A stretch of DNA of 64,000 nucleotides from Nocardioides caldifontis (GCF_008087345.1 NZ_ML701736.1:437187-501186); one strand, 5' to 3'. Shown: positions 18,222 to 27,281, counted from the stretch's first letter. The notes: generated by a model not told the origin, from the sequence alone. Made by a program: numbers and translations.

Positions 18222-19181
18222 ATGCGTCGCCGTCGTCTCGCCTCCGCTCTCGTCGCGGTCCTGACCCTGACCGGAGTGGCCGCCTGCGGCGACGATTCCT
18301 CGGACGGCGGCTCGGGTTCGAGCAGCGGCGGCGGCTCGATCAGCGGGCTCACCGTCTCCGGCGACTTCGCGAAGGAGCCGAAGGTCGAGGTCGACGGGCT
18401 CGACGTCGAGGAGGCCGAGACCCAGTCGATCATCGACGGTGACGGCGAGGAGCTCGGCGACGACGGTGCCGCGATGACCCGGATCTTCATCGCCAAGGGG
18501 TCCGACGGCTCCAAGCTGGCCAGCAGCTACGAGGACGAGAACCCCTACAAGATGGTCGTCGCGGAGCAGCCGCCCGTCATCGCCGACGCCATCACCGGCG
18601 CCACCATCGGCAGCCGCATCGCGCTCGCGGTGCCCGCCAGCGAGCTGTACGGCGAGCAGGGAAACCCGCAGCTCGGGCTCGCCGCCGACGACGACGTCGT
18701 GGTGGTGTTCGACCTCGTCGAGGCCGTCGAGCCGCCGCTGGACGGCCCGGAGGGCAAGGAGGTCGACCCGCCGGCCGACGCCCCGAAGGCCGACACGGAC
18801 GACGACGGCAACGTCGTCGGCATCGACTTCGCGGACGCCCCGAAGAACCCGCCGGCCAAGCTGCAGGTCATCACCCTGATCGAGGGCGAGGGCCCCGAGG
18901 TCAAGGAGGACGACCCGGTCACCGTCGACTACTTCGGCGCGGTCTGGGACGGCAAGGAAGCCTTCGACGAGTCCTACAGTCGCGGCACCCCGGCCTCCTT
19001 CCAGCTCTCCAAGGGCAGCCTGATCGACGGCTGGGTGCAGGGGCTCCAAGGCGTGCCGGTCGGCAGCCGGGTCATGCTGGTCATCCCGCCGAAGCTCGGC
19101 TACGGCGACCAGGAGCAGGAGGCGATCCCGGCCGGCTCGACGCTCGTGTTCGTCGTCGACGTCCTGCAGGCCGGCTCCTGA
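18222..19181 (+). CDS. FKBP-type peptidyl-prolyl isomerase lipoprotein, duplicated domain
   Basis: Extracytoplasmic folding factor that interconverts cis and trans prolyl bonds. The signal peptide ends GVAAC with Cys22, then a Ser/Gly linker. The C-terminal domain (about residues 215-319) is a full FKBP: VTVDYFGAVWDGKEAFDES, LIDGWVQGLQGVPVGSR and PKLGYGDQEQEAIPAGSTLVF. The part from about 50 to 165 repeats the same pattern in degraded form (ADAITGATIGSRIALAVPAS, ASELYGEQGNPQLGLAADD), so the protein is a tandem FKBP whose first copy has probably lost activity. A TAGGGT element about 40 nt before the ATG may be its promoter. It is also found next to pafA in other actinobacteria. Confidence 0.88.
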   Translation: MRRRRLASALVAVLTLTGVAACGDDSSDGGSGSSSGGGSISGLTVSGDFAKEPKVEVDGLDVEEAETQSIIDGDGEELGDDGAAMTRIFIAKGSDGSKLASSYEDENPYKMVVAEQPPVIADAITGATIGSRIALAVPASELYGEQGNPQLGLAADDDVVVVFDLVEAVEPPLDGPEGKEVDPPADAPKADTDDDGNVVGIDFADAPKNPPAKLQVITLIEGEGPEVKEDDPVTVDYFGAVWDGKEAFDESYSRGTPASFQLSKGSLIDGWVQGLQGVPVGSRVMLVIPPKLGYGDQEQEAIPAGSTLVFVVDVLQAGS

Positions 19182-19230
19182 GCCGGGCAGGATGACGCTC
19201 GTCCCGTGAGAGCGGCCGGAAGGGGGAGTG

Positions 19231-20202
19231 GTGTCGGCGCGGAAGAGTGAGCGGCTGCTCAACCTGCTCATCGCGCTGCTCGTGTCCCGCACCTACGTCA
19301 CCAAGCAGCGGCTCCGCCAGGTCATCCCGGACTACCGCGAGGCCGCCAGTGACGAGGCCTTCGAGAAGATGTTCGAGCGCGACAAGGAGGACCTCCGCGC
19401 GCTCGGCGTCCCCATCGAGATGGGCGGCCACGAGGCGCTGTTCGAGGACGAGCAGGGCTACCGCATCGTCCGCTCCGCGTTCGAGCTCCCCGAGATCACG
19501 CTGACCGCCGACGAGGCGGCGGTGATCGGGCTCGCGGCGCGCGTCTGGCAGCAGGCCGGGCTGGCGTCCGCGACCTCCGACGCCCTGATGAAGCTGAAGG
19601 CCGCCGGTGTCGAGGTCGACCGGGAGGCGCTCGACGTGGCGCACCCGCAGCTCGCCGCCGACGAGCCGTCGTTCGAGACGTTCTGGGAGGCGGTGACGCA
19701 ACGCCGCCCGGTCACGTTCGGCTACCGCACCGGGACGGCGACCGAACCCGCGGTGCGGCGGCTCGAGCCGTGGGGGATCGTCTCCTACCGTGCCCGCTGG
19801 TACGTCGTGGGCCGCGACCTCGACCGCGGCGCCGAGCGGATGTTCCGGCTCTCCCGGGTCGTCGGCGAGGTGAGGTTCGCCGGTCCGGCCGGCTCCTTCA
19901 CGGTGCCCGAGGGCACCGACATCCGCGAGCTCACCGGGATCCTGGCGCCGCCGTCGGAGGAACGCACCGCCGTCGTCGACGTACGCGCGGGCAAGGCGGT
20001 CGCCCTCCGCCACCGCGCCGTCTCGTCGGGGCCGGCGGCGCGGCCCGGCTGGGACCGGCTCGAGCTCCGGTTCGGGCGGCTCGACACCTTCACCGACGAG
20101 CTGCTCGGCTACGGCGCGGACCTCGTCGTGCAGGAGCCCCCCGAGCTGCGTGACGCGGTCGTCGAGCACCTCCGCGCGGTCGTCGAGCGGGTGACGGCGT
20201 GA
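19231..20202 (+). CDS. pafB: WYL-domain transcriptional regulator PafB
   Basis: One half of the PafBC activator, which in mycobacteria controls the RecA-independent DNA-damage response rather than pupylation itself. The N-terminal winged HTH spans about residues 5-75 (RLLNLLIALLVSRTYVTKQRLRQ, then FEKMFERDKEDLRALGVPIE). The WYL domain is at about 140-210, with WGIVSYRARWYVVGRDLDR in place of the literal WYL, and a C-terminal extension follows. The purine-rich GGAAGGGGGAG before the start fits the GTG at 19231; another GTG at 19228 is possible. pafC starts inside its last codon (GTGA). Confidence 0.93.
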   Translation: MSARKSERLLNLLIALLVSRTYVTKQRLRQVIPDYREAASDEAFEKMFERDKEDLRALGVPIEMGGHEALFEDEQGYRIVRSAFELPEITLTADEAAVIGLAARVWQQAGLASATSDALMKLKAAGVEVDREALDVAHPQLAADEPSFETFWEAVTQRRPVTFGYRTGTATEPAVRRLEPWGIVSYRARWYVVGRDLDRGAERMFRLSRVVGEVRFAGPAGSFTVPEGTDIRELTGILAPPSEERTAVVDVRAGKAVALRHRAVSSGPAARPGWDRLELRFGRLDTFTDELLGYGADLVVQEPPELRDAVVEHLRAVVERVTA

Positions 20203-21185
20203 GCAGCCGCCCGAGCCCCGGCGGCTCCCGCACCCAGGTCAACCGGCTGCTGGCGCTGGTGCCCTACCTCCAGGCGCGCGGCGAGGTGTCGGTGCAGGAG
20301 GCGGCGCGCGAGTTCGGCGTGACGCCGGGGACGATCCGGCGCGACATCAACGTGCTGCTCTTCTGCGGGCTCCCCGGGCTCGGCATGGGCGACCTCATCG
20401 ACGTGGACTTTGACGCCCTCGAGGGCGAAGGGGTCATCCGGCTGTCGAACGCCGACTTCCTCGCCCGCCCCCTGCGGCTCGACAGCACGGAGGCGGCGGC
20501 CCTCGTGGTCGGGCTCCGGGCACTGCTCGAGGGCGGCCGTGAGGCGGAGCGCGAGGTGGTCGCCCGGGCGCTGCGCAAGATCGAGGAGGCCGCGGGCGAG
20601 GCCGCCGGCGTGGCGGCCCAGGTCGACATCAGGGTCGCCGAGGACCCTGACGAGCAGGCGCTCGGGTCGGTGCTGGGCCGGGCGGTCGCCGGGCGGCGCC
20701 AGGTGCGGCTCACCCACCGGTCGCCCACCCGTGACGAGGTCACGGTGCGCGTGGTGGACCCGATCGCGATCACGACCAGCGAGGGGCACAGCTACCTCGA
20801 CGCCTGGTGCCACCTCGTGGAGGACCGCCGGCTGTTCCGGCTCGACCGGGTGGCCGACGCCGAGCTGCTCGACACGCCGGTGACCGAGCACGCCTCGGCG
20901 GAGCCGCTCGACCTCAGCGAGGGGATCTACCGGCCGTCGCCGGACGACCTGCTCGCGCGGCTCAGGGTGGCCCCGCAGGCCCGCTGGGTGACCGAGTACT
21001 TCCCGGTCGAGGAGGTGGCCGAGGAGCCCGACGGCAGCCTCCTGGTCAGCCTCCGCGTCGGCAACCCGGCCTGGCTCGTCCGGTTGGCCCTGCGGCTCGG
21101 CGGCCACGCCGTGGTGGTGGAGCCGGAGGAGCTCGCGGAGGCCGTCAGGCGCAGCGCGGAGGAGGCGCTGAGCAACTACGGGTGA
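20199..21185 (+). CDS. pafC: WYL-domain transcriptional regulator PafC
   Basis: Partner of PafB; the two work as a heterodimeric sensor-activator. The 328-residue product starts at a GTG overlapping the pafB stop. The HTH lies at about residues 12-65 ([20 protein letters not shown] followed by [21 protein letters not shown]), and the WYL domain is around residues 150-220, where [20 protein letters not shown] matches the motif region. The C-terminal region ends in EEALSNYG. The pair is directly upstream of tatA, as in mycobacteria, and is followed by a hairpin. Confidence 0.93.
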   Translation: MSSRPSPGGSRTQVNRLLALVPYLQARGEVSVQEAAREFGVTPGTIRRDINVLLFCGLPGLGMGDLIDVDFDALEGEGVIRLSNADFLARPLRLDSTEAAALVVGLRALLEGGREAEREVVARALRKIEEAAGEAAGVAAQVDIRVAEDPDEQALGSVLGRAVAGRRQVRLTHRSPTRDEVTVRVVDPIAITTSEGHSYLDAWCHLVEDRRLFRLDRVADAELLDTPVTEHASAEPLDLSEGIYRPSPDDLLARLRVAPQARWVTEYFPVEEVAEEPDGSLLVSLRVGNPAWLVRLALRLGGHAVVVEPEELAEAVRRSAEEALSNYG

Positions 21186-21194
21186 CCGTCCGAC

Positions 21195-21213
21195 CCCCGG
21201 TTGCCGACCGGGG
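21195..21213 (+). terminator. Hairpin terminator after pafBC
   Basis: CCCCGGT and ACCGGGG pair with a 5-nt loop, 10 bp after the pafC stop. There is no U-tract, so it is assigned from position and stem strength only. Confidence 0.5.
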
Positions 21214-21291
21214 CGGGGAGCACGTGCGTACGATGGGCACGGCACGTCGGCAGCGGCCGGCGTACGCGTCGATGGTGAAGGACTGACTGAC

Positions 21292-21579
21292 ATGGGTTCG
21301 CTGGGTCCGACGGAGATCATCCTGATCGTGCTCGTCCTGGTGCTGCTCTTCGGCGCCAAGAAGCTCCCCGAGCTGGCGCGCGGCAGCGGCCGGGCCCTCC
21401 GCATCTTCAAGGCGGAGACCAAGGGGCTCATGGACGACGACGACACCAAGACCCCCGAGCAGCGCCAGATCGACTCCGAGCGGGTCGACCCGATGCGCCC
21501 CGACACGCCGCACGCCGTGCCGGAGAGCGAGACCCGTCCGCACGGGGACCCCGCTCCCTACCGCGACACCGAGCGCTGA
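21292..21579 (+). CDS. tatA: Sec-independent (Tat) translocase subunit TatA
   Basis: Forms the size-variable channel component that moves folded proteins across the membrane. The 95-residue product has the single N-terminal membrane helix ([16 protein letters not shown]), the hinge [12 protein letters not shown] and an amphipathic helix, then an acidic, Pro-rich tail. The Phe-Gly hinge is the TatA/TatB hallmark; the short length and the Lys-Lys-Leu-Pro run favour TatA. A TACGAT about 60 bp upstream (21229-21234) may be its -10. tatC follows after 61 bp. No tatB is present here; actinobacteria encode it elsewhere. Confidence 0.95.
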   Translation: MGSLGPTEIILIVLVLVLLFGAKKLPELARGSGRALRIFKAETKGLMDDDDTKTPEQRQIDSERVDPMRPDTPHAVPESETRPHGDPAPYRDTER

Positions 21580-21640
21580 GCAGCTCCTCACCGTTCACCC
21601 TCGCTGAGCCGACCCCTGCCCGCACGCTGGAGACGATCCG

Positions 21641-22522
21641 ATGAGACTCGCCGGCGTCGCCACGCTGTTCCGCACGCCACCGGAGTCCGCGGTCGGCCCC
21701 GACGGCAAGATGGCGCTCGCCGACCACCTGCGTGAGCTGCGTGCCCGGCTGCTCCGCTCGGTGGTCGTGCTGGTGGTCGCGTTCGTCGTCGGGCTCTTCT
21801 TCTACGACCCCCTGCTCAACCTCGTCCTCGGCCCCTACGAGGACGCCAAGGAGCGGCTGGGGGACTCGGTCGAGACCAAGGCGTACATCAAGGGCGCGGC
21901 CGGTCCGCTGCTGCTGCAGCTGAAGCTCAGCGGGATCGCGGCGCTGATCGTGACCAGCCCGTTCTGGCTCTACCAGATCTGGGCGTTCATCCTCCCGGGG
22001 CTGCACCCCCACGAGCGGCGCTGGTCGCGGGTGTTCATGGCGATCGCCGGGCCGCTGTTCATGCTGGGCGTGGCCACCGGCTACTACGTGCTCCCCAAGG
22101 GGCTCGAGGTGCTGATCGGCTTCACCCCGGTGGAGCTGGAGAACCTGGTGGAGTTCGGGGAGTACTTCAGCTTCTTCACCCGGATGCTGCTGGTCTTCGG
22201 CGTGGCCTTCATGATCCCGCTGTTCGTGGTGATGCTGAACCTCGCGGGCGTGGTGTCCGGCAAGGCGCTGGGGGAGTACCGCGCCTGGATCATCCTCGGC
22301 ACCTTCGTCTTCGCCGCCGCCGCGACGCCGTCCACCGACCCGTTCTCGATGCTGATGCTCGCCCTGCCGATGACGATCCTCTTCGTCGTCTCCGAGATCA
22401 TCGCCCGGCTGGTCGACCGGCGTCGCGGCCGGGCGGCCGAGCAGTGGGACGACGACGAGGCCTCCGAGCTCGACCACACCGTCGAGCGGTTCACCGCCTC
22501 CGACCTCGACGAGGACGACTGA
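21641..22522 (+). CDS. tatC: Sec-independent (Tat) translocase subunit TatC
   Basis: The receptor subunit that recognises twin-arginine signal peptides. The 293-residue product contains the conserved cytosolic N-terminus MALADHLRELRARLLRS and six membrane segments: VVVLVVAFVVGLFF, IAALIVTSPFWLYQIWAFI, FMAIAGPLFMLGVATGYYV, FGVAFMIPLFVVMLNLAGV, IILGTFVFAAAATP and MLMLALPMTILFVVSEI. The family motif after the second helix (WAFILPGLHPHERR) is intact. The C-terminal tail is acidic. Its stop overlaps the ATG of the next gene (TGATG). Confidence 0.95.
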   Translation: MRLAGVATLFRTPPESAVGPDGKMALADHLRELRARLLRSVVVLVVAFVVGLFFYDPLLNLVLGPYEDAKERLGDSVETKAYIKGAAGPLLLQLKLSGIAALIVTSPFWLYQIWAFILPGLHPHERRWSRVFMAIAGPLFMLGVATGYYVLPKGLEVLIGFTPVELENLVEFGEYFSFFTRMLLVFGVAFMIPLFVVMLNLAGVVSGKALGEYRAWIILGTFVFAAAATPSTDPFSMLMLALPMTILFVVSEIIARLVDRRRGRAAEQWDDDEASELDHTVERFTASDLDEDD

Positions 22523-22899
22523 TGGTCGCTCCGGTCGATCCGTTCGACCTCCCCGAGTGGCTGGGCGTCGAGGCGGTCACCTGGCGCGGGGGCACCAGCA
22601 CCGACGGCCGCAGCCACCTGGTCCGGGGCACCCTCACCTCGGCGACTGCGGAGCTGCCCTGCGACGTGCTCGCCGGGGACCTCGCCTTCCCGCGGCCGGT
22701 GCTCGAGGAGCGGTGGCGGTGCGATGCGCACGCCGCGTGGCTCCGCGACGAGGTGCTGACGCTGGAGCAGGACGGCCGGCTGACGTTGGCGGCCCCCGGG
22801 AGCTCCGTCGACGCGGCGCTCGTGCTCGAGGCGGTCCGCCGGCTCGCGAAAGCGGTCGGCTCGGCGCCCGAGCGGTTCACCGTCGCGCTGCGCCTGTAA
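22522..22899 (+). CDS. Conserved hypothetical protein coupled to tatC (125 aa)
   Basis: Not recognised. Cytoplasmic by composition, with no signal peptide or membrane segment. The N-terminal part (FDLPEWLGVEAVTWRGGTST) and the centre (GTLTSATAELPCDVLAGDLA) look like a compact beta-rich fold, followed by a helix (ALVLEAVRRLAKAVGS). One Cys and two Trp pairs are present. The ATG overlaps the tatC stop by one base, so it is translated with the Tat operon. A gene of this size sits between tatC and the diacylglycerol-kinase gene in related actinobacteria, as far as I recall. Confidence 0.7.
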   Translation: MVAPVDPFDLPEWLGVEAVTWRGGTSTDGRSHLVRGTLTSATAELPCDVLAGDLAFPRPVLEERWRCDAHAAWLRDEVLTLEQDGRLTLAAPGSSVDAALVLEAVRRLAKAVGSAPERFTVALRL

Positions 22900-22915
22900 G
22901 GCGACCACCGCTGGC

Positions 22916-22921
22916 TAAGGT
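22916..22921 (+). promoter_or_regulatory. -10 element of leaderless kinase-remnant gene
   Basis: TAAGGT lies 6 nt before the GTG at 22928, so the damaged gene may still be transcribed and can drive helY downstream. Confidence 0.45.
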
Positions 22922-22927
22922 GACGAG

Positions 22928-23467
22928 GTGGCCCGGGAGATCGCTGTGCTGACGAACCCGACGGCCGGGAAGGGACGTGCGCTCCACGCCACCGCGGTCG
23001 ACGACGCCGCCCGCTACTTCGGGGTGCCGCGCAAGGACCCGGACAACCTCGCCACCCTCGCCGAGCTGCGGGTCTTCCGCCCGATCCCGTATGTCCTGGG
23101 GCTGGACGGGAACAGCAAGAGCGTGGACGCAGTTCTGGTGGCGGTCGGGAACGGCCCGTCGTTCGGCGGCGGGCTCCGGATCACCGAGGGCGCGCGGCTC
23201 GACGACGGGCTGCTCGACGTGGTGGTGTTCCACGAGGTCGGCAAGGGCGACCTGCTCCCGGCCTACCCCAAGCTGCTCAGCGGCACCCACACCTCGCACC
23301 CCGCCTACGAGCACCACCGGGTGCGTGAGGTGACCGTGGCGGCGCCTGGCATCGTGGCTTACGCCGACGGCGAGCGGCTCGGCCCGCTGCCGGCGACGGT
23401 GACCGCCGAGCCCGCTGCGCTGCGCGTGCTCGTCGCCGACGACCCCGACCTGCGAGGAGCGCCATGA
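22928..23467 (+). CDS. Diacylglycerol kinase-like protein with catalytic core deleted (probable pseudogene)
   Basis: The translation is recognisable as a lipid kinase of the DagK/YegS family but is only 179 residues, against about 300. It starts correctly with REIAVLTNPTAGKGR, then jumps to ARYFGVPRKDP, which in intact homologues follows the GGDGT and GTGND motifs. It jumps again from KDP to NLATLAELRVFRPIPYVL, skipping the following catalytic strand region. The C-terminal lipid-kinase part (LVAVGNGPSFGGGLRITEGA, DDGLLDVVVFHEVG) is normal to the end. The nucleotide-binding GGDG motif is absent, so activity is very unlikely. Frame and codon use stay intact. Its stop overlaps the helicase start by 4 bp. 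Confidence 0.8.
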   Translation: MAREIAVLTNPTAGKGRALHATAVDDAARYFGVPRKDPDNLATLAELRVFRPIPYVLGLDGNSKSVDAVLVAVGNGPSFGGGLRITEGARLDDGLLDVVVFHEVGKGDLLPAYPKLLSGTHTSHPAYEHHRVREVTVAAPGIVAYADGERLGPLPATVTAEPAALRVLVADDPDLRGAP

Positions 23468-26226
23468 GCTCGCCGTCCGAGCGTTACGCCAAGTTCCGTG
23501 CCGAGCAGCACACCCCGGTGCTCGCCGACTTCCGGGCGCTCTACGACTTCCCCCTCGACGACTTCCAGGTCCGTGCCTGCGAGGTGCTGGAGGCCGGCGA
23601 CAGCGTGCTCGTCGCCGCGCCGACCGGGTCCGGCAAGACGATCGTCGGCGAGTTCGCCGTCCACCTGGCGCTGGAGCAGGGGCGCAAGTGCTTCTACACC
23701 ACGCCGATCAAGGCGCTGTCGAACCAGAAGTACAACGACCTGGTCCGCCGCTACGGCGCCGACAAGGTCGGGCTGCTCACCGGCGACAACTCGGTGAACG
23801 GCGAGGCGCCGGTGGTCGTGATGACCACCGAGGTCCTCCGCAACATGCTGTACGCCGGCTCGCACACGCTCTCCGGGCTCGGGTTCGTCGTGATGGACGA
23901 GGTGCACTACCTCGCCGACCGGATGCGCGGCGCGGTCTGGGAGGAGGTCATCATCCACCTCCCGGAGTCGGTGGCCGTGGTGTCGCTCAGCGCGACCGTC
24001 TCCAACGCCGAGGAGTTCGGCGAGTGGCTCTCCACCGTCCGGGGCGCGACCACCACGATCGTGGAGGAGACCCGGCCGGTCCCGCTCTACCAGCACATCA
24101 TGGTGGGGCGCCGGCTCCACGACCTCTTCGAGGACGAGAGCGGGTTCGCCGGCCCCGACAGCCGCGTCAACCCCGAGCTCCTGCGGGTGGCTCGCGACGA
24201 CTGGCGCTCCAGGCGCACCTCCGACCGGCAGAAGGGGCGCGGACAACGCGGCCGGACGCCACCGCGGGGCGGGCTCCCGACGCGGTTCGACGTGGTCGAC
24301 CGGCTGGAGCGCGAGGGGCTGCTGCCGGCGATCTACTTCATCTTCAGCCGGGTCGGCTGCGACGCCGCCGTGCAGCAGTGCCTCAACGCGAACCTCCGGC
24401 TCACCACGCCGGAGGAGCGCGACGCGATCCGTGAGTACGTCGAGGAGCGGTGCCGGCACATCCCCGACCAGGACCTCCACGTCCTCGGCTACCACGACTT
24501 CCTGGAGGGGCTGACCCGCGGGATCGCTGCCCACCACGCCGGGATGCTGCCGACGTTCAAGGAGTGCGTCGAGGAGCTCTTCGCCGCGGGGCGGTGCCGG
24601 GTCGTGTTCGCCACCGAGACCCTCGCGCTCGGCATCAACATGCCGGCGAGGTCGGTGGTGATCGAGAAGCTGGTGAAGTGGAACGGCGACACCCACGCCG
24701 ACATCACGCCGGGGGAGTACACCCAGCTCACCGGCCGCGCCGGTCGCCGCGGCATCGACGTCGAGGGCCACGGGGTGGTGCTGTGGAGCGCCGGCATGGA
24801 CCCCAAGGCGGTGGCCGGGCTGGCGTCGACCCGGACGTATCCGCTCCGGTCCAGCTTCCGTCCGTCGTACAACATGGCGGTGAACCTGGTGAACCAGGTG
24901 GGCCGCACGACGGCGCGCGAGCTGCTGGAGTCGTCGTTCGCGCAATTCCAGGCCGACAAGGCGGTCGTCGGGATGGCGCGCGAGCTGCGGAAGGCCGAGG
25001 AGGGGCTCGCGGGGTACGCCGAGGCGGCGCAGTGCCACCTCGGCGACTTCATGGAGTACGCCGACCTCCGGCGTCGGCTCGGCGAGGCGGAGTCCGCGGC
25101 CTCTCGGGCCCGGAAGGCCGACCGTCGCAAGCAGGTCGCCGAGTCGCTGGAGGCGCTCCGCCCTGGCGACGTCATCGAGGTGCCGACGGGGAAGTACTCC
25201 GGCTTCGCGGTCGTCATCGACCCCGGCACCCGCGCGGACCGCGACGACCCCAGGCCCTACGTGCTCACCGAGGACCGGCACGCCCGGCGGCTCTCGCTCG
25301 TCGACTTCAACCGGCCCGCGACGCCGCTGACCCGGATGAAGGTGCCGCGGAACTTCAACGGCCGCAACGCCCAGTCCAGGCGAGAGCTGTCGATCCAGCT
25401 CGCGACGAGGCTCGGCCAGCTGGGGCCGCGGCCGAGCCGTCGTGGCGGCCGCCGGGGCGGGCCGGCGAGCGAGCCGGAGGAGCAGGAGATCTCCCGGCTC
25501 CGCAAGGAGATCCGGCAGCACCCGTGCCACGGCTGCGAGGACCGCGAGTCCCACGCCCGTTGGGCCGAGCGGCACCACAAGCTCGAGCGCGAGGTGGCCC
25601 GGATCCGCCGCCGCATCGAGTCGCGGACCAACACGATCGCGCGGCAGTTCGACCGGGTCTGCGACGTGCTGGCCTCGCTCGGCTACCTCTCCCCGGACGA
25701 CCAGGTGACCGAGAACGGCCGCACGCTGATGCGGGTCTACACCGACATGGACCTGGTCGCGGCGGAGTGCCTCCGGGCCGGGCTGTGGCGCGGGCTGCCG
25801 CCCGCGGACCTGGCCGCGGCGCTCTCGGTCCTGGTGTTCGAGGCCCGGCGCTCCGACGACGCCACGTCGCCGCGACCGCCCCAGGGGCCGGTCCGCGAGG
25901 TCATCCGGGACATGGTGCGCATCTGGGCCGAGCTCGACGCCCTCGAGAAGGAGAACCGGCTCGAGTTCCTCCGCGAGCCGGACCTCGGGTTCGCCTGGGC
26001 GGCGCAGGCGTGGGCGAACGGCGCCACGCTGGACGAGGTGCTGACCGTGACCGACCTGGCCGCCGGCGACTTCGTGCGGTGGATGAAGCAGCTGCTCGAC
26101 CTCGCCGGCCAGGTGGCCGACGCCGCGGGGGCCTCCCCGGACGGCGCGGAGCTGCGGGAGACCGCGCGGGCGACCGTGGACGCGCTGCGGCGCGGGGTGG
26201 TCGCCTACTCGTCGCTGTCGGAGTGA
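23464..26226 (+). CDS. helY: Superfamily 2 RNA helicase HelY (Ski2/Mtr4-like)
   Basis: ATP-dependent helicase related to eukaryotic Ski2/Mtr4 exosome helicases. It is 920 residues long. Residues visible in order: Q-like region FQVRACEVLEAGDSVLVAAP, Walker A APTGSGKT (52-59), TPIKALSNQK, DEVH (about 145-148), SATVS, HHAGMLPTFKECVEELF and QLTGRAGRRGID (motif VI). The C-terminal half includes a basic, Arg-rich loop (SRRGGRRGGPAS) and the DSHCT-type domain with a Cys-x2-Cys in PCHGCED. The start overlaps the damaged kinase gene by ATGA. Rv2092c is the mycobacterial counterpart. Role in RNA turnover is inferred from the family. Confidence 0.93.
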   Translation: MSSPSERYAKFRAEQHTPVLADFRALYDFPLDDFQVRACEVLEAGDSVLVAAPTGSGKTIVGEFAVHLALEQGRKCFYTTPIKALSNQKYNDLVRRYGADKVGLLTGDNSVNGEAPVVVMTTEVLRNMLYAGSHTLSGLGFVVMDEVHYLADRMRGAVWEEVIIHLPESVAVVSLSATVSNAEEFGEWLSTVRGATTTIVEETRPVPLYQHIMVGRRLHDLFEDESGFAGPDSRVNPELLRVARDDWRSRRTSDRQKGRGQRGRTPPRGGLPTRFDVVDRLEREGLLPAIYFIFSRVGCDAAVQQCLNANLRLTTPEERDAIREYVEERCRHIPDQDLHVLGYHDFLEGLTRGIAAHHAGMLPTFKECVEELFAAGRCRVVFATETLALGINMPARSVVIEKLVKWNGDTHADITPGEYTQLTGRAGRRGIDVEGHGVVLWSAGMDPKAVAGLASTRTYPLRSSFRPSYNMAVNLVNQVGRTTARELLESSFAQFQADKAVVGMARELRKAEEGLAGYAEAAQCHLGDFMEYADLRRRLGEAESAASRARKADRRKQVAESLEALRPGDVIEVPTGKYSGFAVVIDPGTRADRDDPRPYVLTEDRHARRLSLVDFNRPATPLTRMKVPRNFNGRNAQSRRELSIQLATRLGQLGPRPSRRGGRRGGPASEPEEQEISRLRKEIRQHPCHGCEDRESHARWAERHHKLEREVARIRRRIESRTNTIARQFDRVCDVLASLGYLSPDDQVTENGRTLMRVYTDMDLVAAECLRAGLWRGLPPADLAAALSVLVFEARRSDDATSPRPPQGPVREVIRDMVRIWAELDALEKENRLEFLREPDLGFAWAAQAWANGATLDEVLTVTDLAAGDFVRWMKQLLDLAGQVADAAGASPDGAELRETARATVDALRRGVVAYSSLSE

Positions 26227-26231
26227 GCCCG

Positions 26232-26840
26232 TCAGAGGACGGAGAACGCCGGGCCGGGTCGCCCCGTCGCGGCCAGCAGCAGGTCGCCGGCCCGTCCACG
26301 CTCGACCGCGAGCGCGGCGACCAGCTCCAGGGCCTGGCGCGCCGCGCTGTCCGGCGGGGTCGGCGCGAGGCCGAGCGCCCGGCACAGGTCCGCCCCGTGC
26401 ACGACCAGCTCGAAGGTCCGCGTCGGCAGGTAGTCGGCCAGCCGCATCCCGCCGGCGACGGTCGTCAGCATCTCGGCGCCGTCGTGGGTGCCGACGAACG
26501 CCACCACCCGGCCGGCGATCTCGGCAACGGCTGCGGCGGGGTCGTCGCCCAGCGCCGCACCTGCGTCCCGTCCCCGCTGCGCCACCTCGGGTCCCGCGGC
26601 GATGGCACTGGTGGCCACGTAGTAGGCGGTCGCGCTCGGCACGTCGACGGAGGCGGCCGGCTGCCCGAGGTAGCTCTCGACGGTCAGGAACGACCGGTTG
26701 GTGTGGCCCACCAGCGCCCGCACGTCCCACTCACCGAGGCCGGGCTCGCCCCACCGGTCACCGACCTGGCCGACCGTCGCGACGAACCACGCCGCGGCGT
26801 CGGCGAACCCGCGGAGCGAGTGGTCCCAGCGCGTCATCAT
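26232..26840 (-). CDS. Maleylpyruvate isomerase/DinB-like N-terminal domain protein (TIGR03083 type)
   Basis: The 202-residue product carries the four-helix DinB-like mycothiol-dependent domain: EWDVRALVGHTNRSFLTVESYL (about residues 38-60) and the second conserved part TRTFELVVHGADLCRALGL, whose two histidines (in GHTNR and VVHGAD) are the usual metal ligands of the family. Mycothiol-dependent isomerases and detoxification enzymes use this fold. The substrate is unknown. It is co-transcribed with the Lrp regulator upstream (4-bp ATGA overlap) and converges on helY with a gap of only 5 bp. Confidence 0.82.
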   Translation of the reverse strand: MMTRWDHSLRGFADAAAWFVATVGQVGDRWGEPGLGEWDVRALVGHTNRSFLTVESYLGQPAASVDVPSATAYYVATSAIAAGPEVAQRGRDAGAALGDDPAAAVAEIAGRVVAFVGTHDGAEMLTTVAGGMRLADYLPTRTFELVVHGADLCRALGLAPTPPDSAARQALELVAALAVERGRAGDLLLAATGRPGPAFSVL

Positions 26841-27274
26841 CCGACCGGGCGGCCCTCGTAGGGCGTGGAGAGGACGATCGTGGTCCGGGTCGAGACGTTG
26901 GCAGCCGTGCGGATGCGGGCGAGGAGGTCCTCCAGGTCGGCCGGGGAGCCGACCCGGACCTTGAGGATGTAGGACTCGTCGCCGGCCACCGACCAGCAGG
27001 ACTCGATCTCGGTCAGGTGGCGCAGCCGCTCCGGGGAGTCGTCCGGCTGCGAGGGGTCGATCGGCCTGATCGAGATGAACGCCGTCAGCGGCAGCCCGAC
27101 CAGGTCGTAGTCGAGCACCGCGGCGTACGACTTGATCAACCCGCGGCCCTCGAGCCGCTTCACCCGCTGGTGCACCGCCGAGGTGGAGAGGCCGGTCGCC
27201 TTGCCGAGGTCGGTGAACGACATCCGGCCGTCCTCCGCCAGGAGGGTCAGGATCCGCCGGTCGATCTCTTCCAC
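26837..27274 (-). CDS. Lrp/AsnC family transcriptional regulator
   Basis: 145-residue feast/famine regulator. The N-terminal HTH is clear (IDRRILTLLAEDGRMSFTDLGKATGLSTSAVHQRVKRLEGRGLI, residues about 4-47), followed by the RAM ligand-binding domain (LTAFISIRPI, SCWSVAGDESYILKVRVGS). Such proteins usually form octamers and sense amino acids. The GTG at 27274 is preceded on the minus strand by TAACCT 7 nt upstream, so it is probably leaderless. It diverges from the 5'-3' exonuclease gene, with the two -10 elements about 57 bp apart. The target may include its own promoter and the isomerase-like gene. Confidence 0.9.
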   Translation of the reverse strand: MEEIDRRILTLLAEDGRMSFTDLGKATGLSTSAVHQRVKRLEGRGLIKSYAAVLDYDLVGLPLTAFISIRPIDPSQPDDSPERLRHLTEIESCWSVAGDESYILKVRVGSPADLEDLLARIRTAANVSTRTTIVLSTPYEGRPVG

Positions 27275-27281
27275 GGACCTG

